Notes under the pieces: model-generated
The model's database searches: none
Seen by the model: only the letters and a program-made list of their open reading frames with translations
What the model was told of the DNA's origin: nothing
Shown here: piece by piece, positions 7,891 to 14,606 of the stretch
Position numbering within the stretch: the first letter of the stretch is position 1
Layout of the letters: each line of letters starts with the position of its first letter
NCBI RefSeq assembly: GCF_000091325.1
Contig: NC_014012.1
Coordinates: forward strand, 1,178,001 to 1,242,000
DNA length: 64,000 bases
DNA from: Shewanella violacea DSS12
GTDB lineage: Bacteria > Pseudomonadota > Gammaproteobacteria > Enterobacterales > Shewanellaceae
Direction of reading: 5' to 3'
Made by a program: the position numbers and the translations under genes

Positions 7891-10548
7891 ATGCGACCAT
7901 CTAATTTTAAGAAAAGTGTTCTAGCTACAAATATAGCGCTCTTGCTAGGAACTGCAGTCTCTATGTCTGCAGTAGCGGCAGAAGCAGATTCGGCTGTAAC
8001 GGCTGACGACAACATTGAAAAAATTGAAGTGCGCGGTATTCGAGCTTCAAATAAAGCTAACCTTAATGCAAAACGATTCTCGGATGCAGTTGTCGATGCT
8101 GTAACCGCAGAAGATATAGGTAAGTTCCCAGACGGTGATGTGGGTGAATCATTAGCACGTATTCCTGGTGTCAGTGTTTCACGCCAATTTGGCCAAGGCC
8201 AACAAGTGTCTATTCGTGGTGCGTCGGCCCAGTTAACACGTACTTTATTAAATGGCCACTCGGTAGCCTCAACAGGCTGGTATGATCAACAAGCCATCGA
8301 CCGTAGCTTTAACTACTCAATGTTGCCATCAGAAATGGTTGGAGGCATAGAAGTATATAAATCTTCACAAGCAGACCTTGTTGAAGGTGGTATCGGTGGT
8401 ACTGTTATTGTTAAAACACGTAAACCACTAGATTTAGACGCTAATTCTGTATTTGGTAGCGTTAAAGGTACTTATGGAACAGTTTCTGAAGAAACTAGCC
8501 CAGAAGTTTCTGGTCTATACAGTTGGAAAAATGAAGCTGAATCATTTGGCGTTTTAGTTTCAGGTGCTTTTTCTCAAACAGATTATCAACGTAACGGTGT
8601 AGAGACTTCAAGAAACTGGAGCGGTGGTATGGCTCCAACTACATTCCAACAAGAACGAGAGCGCACAGCACTTAATCTTGCTCTACAATATCGTCCAACA
8701 GATGCGTTGGAATTTGGTTTAAGTGTAATGTCTTTAGACTTAAGCGCTAATAATGCCAATAACCAGATCATCATGTTCCCTGGTGAAGATTCATGTGTAC
8801 AAACTAATCCAAGTAATGGTAATTGCGTTTTAAGAAATGCGACTAACCCTGGTGTTAGCTACGCCGCAGGTTACCCTGAATTTGGTGCAGCGTATTTCCA
8901 GACATGGGCTCGTGAAGCCTCAATGGACTCAAAAACTGTAGATTTTGATTGGAGCTATGAAGCTGATTCGTTCACTTTCTCTGGTCGTGTCGGTAATACT
9001 AAGTCAGAAGGCGGAGCGAGAACTGCACTTGTTGGCGAATACACCAATAACTTCAGTGACCTTGTTGGTACTTGGGATATGACAGGCGATCAGGCTAAAT
9101 TTGATATTGCGAATAAAAGCTATGATTCAAGCATTCTACCAGGAAGTATAGGTATTCAGACTTGGGCTTTGGAAGATAAGCCTAATTCAGATGAAGAAAC
9201 CTATGTTAATTTAGATTTTGACGTGCCAGTTGATTTTGGTGTGATTACTGCACTAAAAACGGGTTTCCGTTATGCAGACCACTCAGTCAAGAAGCAAGGC
9301 TTTAAAGGTCAATTAGCTGATGATTATGTAATGACTATGAGACCTGCCAGCGAATATTTCCCCGGCACAGTTTCATCAGGTGCAGGTTTTACTATTCCTG
9401 AAGCTAATCGTGATTTGATCTTGTCGGATTCACTGGCTGCAACGGATCATTACACCGAGAAGAAAGATGCATATGGCACAGTAGATGAAGAAAATATCGC
9501 TTTATACCTGATGGCTGATTTTAGTACTGATGGTATACGCGGTAACGTAGGTTTACGTTATATATCAACTGAAGCTTCATCTGATTATTATGCATTTAAC
9601 TCTAACGGTGAATATAGCGATACCATATCTACCAATACAGCGAGTTATAATGAATTACTGCCTAGCTTAAACGTAGTAATGGACTTAGCTCCGGATGTGA
9701 TTTTACGTACTTCAGCGGCACAGGTTATCTCTCGCCCTAACTATGCCGATATGTTTTCTACAACATCCTTGTCTAATTTTGACAATACTCAACCCAATAC
9801 ACAGGTTGCGAGCACTGGTAATGTGGCACTTCAACCATTCAAAGCGTTCCAGGCTGATATTGGCGTAGAGTGGTACTTTAGTGACGATGGTATGATGAGT
9901 GTTGCTTACTTTATGAAAGATGTAAGCTCATTTATATCGACTCGTGATGCTAATAACCAGCAAATTGGTCTTGATATTCCACTTTACCAAACATCACCGG
10001 AACTAAGCCCCTGTGGCGAAGATCAAGCTGACTGTTGGTCTGTTAGCCAATCGACTAACGTTAGTGGTGGTTCTATCGAAGGTGTTGAATTACAGATCCA
10101 AGATGCATTCGACAATGGCTTCGGTTATAGCGTGAACTATACCTATGCCGATGCGACCTCACCTGGTGAAAACTATCCTGATGGCAATAGCGTTTTCTCT
10201 GATTCATCGAAGCACACAGTTAACACTGTAGGTTTCTATGAAAATGATAGCTTCTCAGCACGCTTAGCTTATAACTGGCGCTCTGAGTACATCATGCGCG
10301 AAGCTCCAGGTTGGTACATGAACCGTAAACATGAAGATTTCGGCACAGTAGATTTCAGTGCGACTTGGTCTGCAACAGATTACCTGGATGTGACTCTGGA
10401 AGCTGTGAACATCTTAGAAGAAGATAGCCTACAAACTGGTATTTATGCCGATGGCACAGCACCACAAGCAGATCTAGAGGCTGGTTTCCCTGCATGGAGC
10501 TTTGAAGGTGAAGCAAGTTATAAGCTAGGTCTTGCTTTCCGCTTCTAA
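7891..10548 (+). CDS. TonB-dependent outer membrane receptor for GlcNAc or chitin oligosaccharides
   Basis: An 885-residue TonB-dependent receptor. Residues 1-30 are a signal peptide ending SAVAA. A TonB-box-like segment (IEKIEVRG) lies at about 43-50. The plug domain follows (IPGVSVSRQ, VSIRGA, GIEVYKSSQADLVEGGIGG), then the 22-strand barrel, ending in an aromatic residue (LAFRF), as outer membrane barrels do. The sequence style resembles the large TIGR01782-type carbohydrate receptors. A NagR-type operator just upstream and nearby hex/nagK/nagA genes point to uptake of GlcNAc or chitooligosaccharides; the substrate is inferred. The halogenase-like gene follows after a terminator, with an independent or read-through transcript. 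Confidence 0.9.
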   Translation: MRPSNFKKSVLATNIALLLGTAVSMSAVAAEADSAVTADDNIEKIEVRGIRASNKANLNAKRFSDAVVDAVTAEDIGKFPDGDVGESLARIPGVSVSRQFGQGQQVSIRGASAQLTRTLLNGHSVASTGWYDQQAIDRSFNYSMLPSEMVGGIEVYKSSQADLVEGGIGGTVIVKTRKPLDLDANSVFGSVKGTYGTVSEETSPEVSGLYSWKNEAESFGVLVSGAFSQTDYQRNGVETSRNWSGGMAPTTFQQERERTALNLALQYRPTDALEFGLSVMSLDLSANNANNQIIMFPGEDSCVQTNPSNGNCVLRNATNPGVSYAAGYPEFGAAYFQTWAREASMDSKTVDFDWSYEADSFTFSGRVGNTKSEGGARTALVGEYTNNFSDLVGTWDMTGDQAKFDIANKSYDSSILPGSIGIQTWALEDKPNSDEETYVNLDFDVPVDFGVITALKTGFRYADHSVKKQGFKGQLADDYVMTMRPASEYFPGTVSSGAGFTIPEANRDLILSDSLAATDHYTEKKDAYGTVDEENIALYLMADFSTDGIRGNVGLRYISTEASSDYYAFNSNGEYSDTISTNTASYNELLPSLNVVMDLAPDVILRTSAAQVISRPNYADMFSTTSLSNFDNTQPNTQVASTGNVALQPFKAFQADIGVEWYFSDDGMMSVAYFMKDVSSFISTRDANNQQIGLDIPLYQTSPELSPCGEDQADCWSVSQSTNVSGGSIEGVELQIQDAFDNGFGYSVNYTYADATSPGENYPDGNSVFSDSSKHTVNTVGFYENDSFSARLAYNWRSEYIMREAPGWYMNRKHEDFGTVDFSATWSATDYLDVTLEAVNILEEDSLQTGIYADGTAPQADLEAGFPAWSFEGEASYKLGLAFRF

Positions 10549-10577
10549 GACATAATAGAGTTAAAGCTATGATTAAT

Positions 10578-10605
10578 AAAAGCCCAGCACTCGCTGGGCT
10601 TTTTA
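10578..10605 (+). terminator. Terminator after the TonB-dependent receptor
   Basis: AAAAGCCCAGC-ACTC-GCTGGGCTTTTT, a seven-base GC-rich stem plus A/T pairs with a U tract on both strands. Confidence 0.88.
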
Positions 10606-10679
10606 TTTATTGTTACTTATTAGAACGATAGGTATTAGTTGTTTAAGCAAACCTTCAAACGATAGCTTTATGAGGTTTT

Positions 10680-12212
10680 ATGAATATTAATAAAATTGCA
10701 ATTATTGGTGGTGGAACCGCTGGCTGGTTAGCTGCTAATCATCTTGGAAAGGTACTATGTAAACAAGCTGGCGTATCTATCACCTTAATAGAATCGCCAG
10801 ATATCCCGCCTATAGGTGTCGGCGAGGGGACGGTTCCAGATATCAAAAAAACCCTTGCCAGCTTTGGTATCAGTGAAACAGATTTTATCCGTCAGTGTGA
10901 TGTGACATTTAAACAGTCAATTAAATTTGTTAATTGGATGGATAAAGAAACTCATGGAAAGGGCAACTTCTATCATCATCTATTTGATGTACCAAGCCGT
11001 GAGGATAGTGAGGTTTTAACCGCGCACTGGCTAGCGGAAAATAGTGATGCACCTTTTGCGCAGCAAGTATCGGCTCAACATCAAGTATGTGAACAGGGAA
11101 AGGCACCGAAGGGAATTACAACCCCTGAGTATCAAGGAGAACTTGCATACGCATATCACCTTAATGCGGCAAAGTTTGCTCATTTGCTTGCCGATAATGC
11201 CCAAACCAAATATGGAGTTAAACATCATTTAACTCACGTTAGTCGTGTGAACCTTGCTGATGACGGTTCAATACGCTCACTTGTCACCAGTGAAGATGAT
11301 GACTTAGAATTTGACTTCTACATTGATTGTTCAGGTTTTGAATCTCTTCTTATTTCAAAAGCCATGAATGTCCCCTTTATTGATTTATCTGATAAGTTAT
11401 TGGTTAATAGGGCGCTTGTGGTGCAAGTACCTACCTATGAGGGTGCTGATATACCTCCTTATACCTTAGCCACAGCCCATAAAGCCGGTTGGATTTGGGA
11501 TATCGCTCTTCCTACCAGGCGTGGTGTCGGTTTTGTCTATTCAAGTAATCATATGACAGATGAAGAAGCGGAAACTAAATTAGATTATTATTTAGGTGGT
11601 AAGGACCCTAAGCTTGTTTATAAGAAATTGCCGATGAAGATTGGTTACCGTGAAAAATTTTGGCACAAAAACTGTGTGGCTCTTGGATTAGCACAAGGAT
11701 TTTTAGAACCTCTCGAGGCTACATCCATATTATTAACCGACTTTTCTGCTAGCTTTCTTGCAAATCGTTTCCCTGTCAAAAAATCAGAACTAGCGGTACT
11801 CGAAAAGCGGTTTAATTATGCTATGGGGTATGCTTGGGAGCGAGTGATAGACTTTGTAAAACTGCATTATTGTTTATCGGATCGTCATGATTCACATTTT
11901 TGGAATGAGAATCGAGATCTGAGTACGATACCAAACTCCTTACAAGAAAAGCTAAAGTTATGGGAAAGCTCCGTTCCTATTACTGATGATTTCTTTAGCC
12001 AATTTGAAGTGTTTTATTTGGAAAACTTTCTTTTTGTTCTCTATGGTATGAAGTTCAAAACTAAACCGCTAGCTCTACTCCCAGAAGTGCGAGAAAGTGC
12101 CTTAGTAGGCTTAAGAAAGCGAGAAGAAGTTAATAATTATCTACAAAGTAAGTTGCCTAAGCATAGAGAGTTATTGGATAAAATTAATAGGTATGGCTTG
12201 CAGTCTGTATAA
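10680..12212 (+). CDS. Flavin-dependent halogenase-like protein (tryptophan 7-halogenase family)
   Basis: A 510-residue FAD enzyme of the tryptophan halogenase family. The dinucleotide-binding motif GGGTAGW is at residues 10-16, and a GVGEGTVP segment at 46-53 is typical of the family. Lysines in FKQSIKFVNW (K78 and K82) lie where the catalytic lysine of characterised halogenases is found; I cannot say by eye which one aligns. The WxWxIP signature that separates halogenases from monooxygenases is altered here to WIWDIA (271-276). It lies between a TonB receptor and SapC/DUF6445 genes, a combination common in sugar-uptake loci of marine bacteria. Whether it halogenates anything is unknown; the substrate is not predictable. 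Confidence 0.83.
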   Translation: MNINKIAIIGGGTAGWLAANHLGKVLCKQAGVSITLIESPDIPPIGVGEGTVPDIKKTLASFGISETDFIRQCDVTFKQSIKFVNWMDKETHGKGNFYHHLFDVPSREDSEVLTAHWLAENSDAPFAQQVSAQHQVCEQGKAPKGITTPEYQGELAYAYHLNAAKFAHLLADNAQTKYGVKHHLTHVSRVNLADDGSIRSLVTSEDDDLEFDFYIDCSGFESLLISKAMNVPFIDLSDKLLVNRALVVQVPTYEGADIPPYTLATAHKAGWIWDIALPTRRGVGFVYSSNHMTDEEAETKLDYYLGGKDPKLVYKKLPMKIGYREKFWHKNCVALGLAQGFLEPLEATSILLTDFSASFLANRFPVKKSELAVLEKRFNYAMGYAWERVIDFVKLHYCLSDRHDSHFWNENRDLSTIPNSLQEKLKLWESSVPITDDFFSQFEVFYLENFLFVLYGMKFKTKPLALLPEVRESALVGLRKREEVNNYLQSKLPKHRELLDKINRYGLQSV

Positions 12213-12315
12213 GTTTAGAAGTGAATTTCCCCGCGACTTAGCTTCGCTCTGATCACGGGGGATCTCGGATATTTGGATAAAGTTAATAGACGCTATTTCT
12301 GGTTAGGTTTATATT

Positions 12316-13029
12316 TTACTTTGTATCAAATTGGATTTGTTTCTTTGCTAAACGTCCAATTTGGTGCATTGAAGATAAGTGGGCATAAATTAGCGGTAAT
12401 AATCCTTTATCTCGCAAATCGTTAAAGTCATCTTGGCTTAAAGCGTTCAATGCTTTTTCATCGATGATGTATAGACCATCAATAGCGTACTTTTCATCTT
12501 TACCTAAATTTATATTTAGTTTTTTATGTGTTAGCAGTCTTTTTGATGCTAAGTGTTGTGTTATTTTTTGAGTTTGTTCATATTTTTGTGTTACATCGAG
12601 CAAATGTTCAGTCCTTGCTTTCAAATAATCAGTTTGTTCCCCTTCACTATTAAATAGTGCCTGTCCGTTCTCAGTAGTCACAAGCGGGCTATCGAGATCA
12701 ATGCCAACAAAACAGTCATCAGAGTTTTCATCTTGTATGTGAAGTGACAGGGGACTCTTTAGGAAGCTTGATGGCATTACTGAAGGCTCCCATTTATCGT
12801 CTTGGCAATAGAGATTTAAACCGGGTTTAATGCCCATCATAGCAACTGCAGTAAACTGTCCGGTTTCCTCATTTTTAACAAAAACAACCGAAAACTCTGA
12901 GGCCATAGGAATAAAGTCATGAGCAATAAGCGGAATTAAATGCTGTTCCTTATATCTTCTGAAATCAGTACTATTCATTATTTTTAAGTTGGCGTGTTGT
13001 TCATTATTTAATGGGGTGATTTGCGTCAT
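12316..13029 (-). CDS. SapC family protein
   Basis: A 237-residue soluble protein matching the SapC family (PF07277). It contains the family's FIPMASEFSVVFVKNEETGQ segment near residue 39 and a FLKSPLSLHI segment, and lacks a signal peptide or membrane helix. SapC-like proteins were named after a Campylobacter surface-layer gene, but in Alteromonadales and Caulobacter-like bacteria they recur beside TonB receptors and tryptophan-halogenase homologues, and the function there is unknown. It is downstream of the DUF6445 gene on the same strand (83-base gap) and converges on the halogenase gene. The pair is probably driven by the operator-overlapped promoter at 13890-13918. Confidence 0.8.
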   Translation of the reverse strand: MTQITPLNNEQHANLKIMNSTDFRRYKEQHLIPLIAHDFIPMASEFSVVFVKNEETGQFTAVAMMGIKPGLNLYCQDDKWEPSVMPSSFLKSPLSLHIQDENSDDCFVGIDLDSPLVTTENGQALFNSEGEQTDYLKARTEHLLDVTQKYEQTQKITQHLASKRLLTHKKLNINLGKDEKYAIDGLYIIDEKALNALSQDDFNDLRDKGLLPLIYAHLSSMHQIGRLAKKQIQFDTK

Positions 13030-13112
13030 GATTAGGGCTCCGTTTAAATTGGTATAAGCTTGTAAACTACAGTATGCGAACAGGGAAATTAATCTTATTC
13101 TTATTGTTCTAG

Positions 13113-13823
13113 CTATTTTATACTTGCAAAAGAAGCTATTGATAACCTTCCTGTTTTTGGGTCGTTATTATAGCTTTCTTTCGAAATTAGATTGGCACTG
13201 TGTAATAAGTTTCCTTGGTAAATGACAAGGCGATTAAACTTAGCATCAATCTTCAATACCTGTTCAAATACACTTGTGGAGCTTGTTATATAGCCCTCAT
13301 GATCTTCGGGAGAGTTTTTAATGTCAGTGAACATTTTGGCTAATATAGGCTGATACTCTTCGGTAAATTGAATTAAATTTTCTGGCTTATATCTATACAG
13401 GCTAGTACCACCAAGTTCTTCACCAGATAAGTAATGAACAAAGGCATAATCTCTTTCGTCAAAGGAATCAATATGTGGTAGTTTTTGCTCTGTAGTCAAT
13501 TGTGATGGTTGGCATGTAGTTAGGGATAGTAAACATTTATGGAAGCTTGAAACTGTATCGTTTTGACTATTATTCTTAGTGATAATCCTGTCTTCAAAAA
13601 AACTCTTCAATAAACGCATATAAGGTAAAGGCATATTATCTCGTATACCGGGATAAAAAGAGTTATCTGAAAACATAGGATTGAAATAAGCGATATTATG
13701 AGCGAAGTTCATCACACTGCTGGTGTCCAGCAGAAATTCATCTACGATTACAACATATAAGGAAGTGCCGGGAATTTTAACCTTGTTTATCCTTAAGTCC
13801 GGATTTAGTTTTATATCTTTCAT
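13113..13823 (-). CDS. DUF6445 family protein, possibly a 2-oxoglutarate/Fe(II) oxygenase-like fold
   Basis: A 236-residue cytosolic-looking protein that I place in DUF6445 from its FYPGIRDNMPLPY segment (residues 57-69). A metal-site-like pattern is visible: H117-x-D119 in PHIDSFDERDYAFVHYL, a distal H208 in GNLLHSAN, and R226 in TGRLSI. This order (HxD...H...R) is the signature arrangement of 2-oxoglutarate/iron oxygenases. GGTSLYRY between them fits the strand after the HxD. The enzymatic role is inference. It is the first gene of a two-gene unit with the SapC gene and has a NagR operator about 80 bases upstream, so it should be induced with GlcNAc catabolism. Confidence 0.7.
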   Translation of the reverse strand: MKDIKLNPDLRINKVKIPGTSLYVVIVDEFLLDTSSVMNFAHNIAYFNPMFSDNSFYPGIRDNMPLPYMRLLKSFFEDRIITKNNSQNDTVSSFHKCLLSLTTCQPSQLTTEQKLPHIDSFDERDYAFVHYLSGEELGGTSLYRYKPENLIQFTEEYQPILAKMFTDIKNSPEDHEGYITSSTSVFEQVLKIDAKFNRLVIYQGNLLHSANLISKESYNNDPKTGRLSIASFASIK

Positions 13824-13889
13824 ATATCCCTATTCTAGATAATAACATCAAGTGGTTATTCTTTAGATTATGTGATCTAGCTCAAAATC

Positions 13890-13918
13890 AATATACTCAC
13901 CTTTGACAGCGCTGTCAA
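13890..13918 (-). promoter_or_regulatory. Sigma-70 promoter of the DUF6445-SapC unit
   Basis: On the minus strand TTGACA (13913-13918) is followed by a 17-base spacer and TATATT (13890-13895). The consensus -35 is embedded in the operator palindrome at 13902-13919, so repressor binding should block RNA polymerase directly. Confidence 0.75.
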
Positions 13919-13919
13919 A
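13902..13919. promoter_or_regulatory. NagR operator 2 (DUF6445-SapC promoter)
   Basis: TTTGACAGCGCTGTCAAA is a perfect 18-base palindrome sharing the TGACAGCGCTGTCA core with the other sites. Confidence 0.82.
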
Positions 13920-14151
13920 ATCTGAGCTGCATCAAATAATCATATTTAACTATAGCGCTTTATATCAGATTAAAATAGTTGAAAGCATCTTATTGACTAG
14001 ATGGGTTAATGTTATAAAAGTGAATTTTAACAATGTATTAGAGTTAAGTGTTACTTGGTGTTGAGCAGTTAACTAACCATCACAAAGAGCTATGTTTAAC
14101 CTAATGTCATAAAAATGTAGATTTTCTGTTCGCTCTTGTGTATGTTCGTGA

Positions 14152-14167
14152 ATGACAGCGTTGTCAT
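14152..14167. promoter_or_regulatory. NagR operator 3 (upstream of hex / candidate small RNA)
   Basis: ATGACAGCGTTGTCAT, identical to operator 1. It lies 440 bases before hex, unusually far for a repressor site of that gene, and just upstream of a terminator-bounded ORF-free stretch. Confidence 0.8.
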
Positions 14168-14360
14168 CTGCTTGTGTGATGAGCTGTCTTGTAAGGTCTG
14201 CATGAATAGGAAGAGGTCTCCTTTTTCATGTTTTTGGCAGATGTAATAGGGTTAAACTGAATTACGTTTGTGTTTGAAATTTCAATAGTCTCTCCCCAGA
14301 AACTAGACTTGGCTAAGTGTTTTGTCAGTATTTTTGTGATGAATCACTTAGCTTTTTTTT
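14168..14360 (+). ncRNA. Candidate NagR-controlled small RNA or attenuated hex leader
   Basis: About 190 bases between operator 3 and a plus-strand terminator hairpin, without an ORF that looks coding. The interval holds polypyrimidine-rich stretches. A transcript starting at the operator would end at 14360, well before hex, so it would be either a free small RNA or a prematurely terminated leader. The promoter itself is not clear by eye, and the boundaries are inferred from the operator and terminator only. Confidence 0.35.
14312..14360 (+). terminator. Plus-strand terminator with no upstream ORF
   Basis: GCTAAGTG (14312-14319) pairs with CACTTAGC (14345-14352), immediately followed by eight T. 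The loop is long (25 bases). There is no T run on the minus strand, so it acts only rightward. Confidence 0.65.
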
Positions 14361-14606
14361 ATGTGGGTTTTGACCATTTGGATAGCTTTATAGTTTGAAA
14401 GCGAAAAAATCCAAACACTCAGTTTTATGATTTCCTTCAAATCCCTAGCTAAAACATCACCTCCTTCATGGCTATTTAGTTGAAAATTAGTGCGTTAAAG
14501 GTTAAATAGACTTACCAGTTTGGGTTATATCTAGGAGTAGCTTGCGGGTAAGCTGACTCATTTCATCTCGAAATGAGAGAACATCGAATCATAGTAGAGG
14601 GATAGG

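Larger units (their letters stand above)
13824..14606. other. 783-base regulatory region between DUF6445 and hex
   Basis: No coding frame of note. It contains the minus-strand promoter and operator 2, operator 3, the orphan terminator, and about 245 AT-rich bases before hex in which I cannot pick a confident promoter. GAGGGATAGG directly before 14607 is the hex ribosome site. Confidence 0.6.

Noticed and set aside
12228..12260. CCCCG..CGGGG stem between the halogenase and SapC genes
   Set aside because: Five-base stem with a large loop; too weak to call a terminator.
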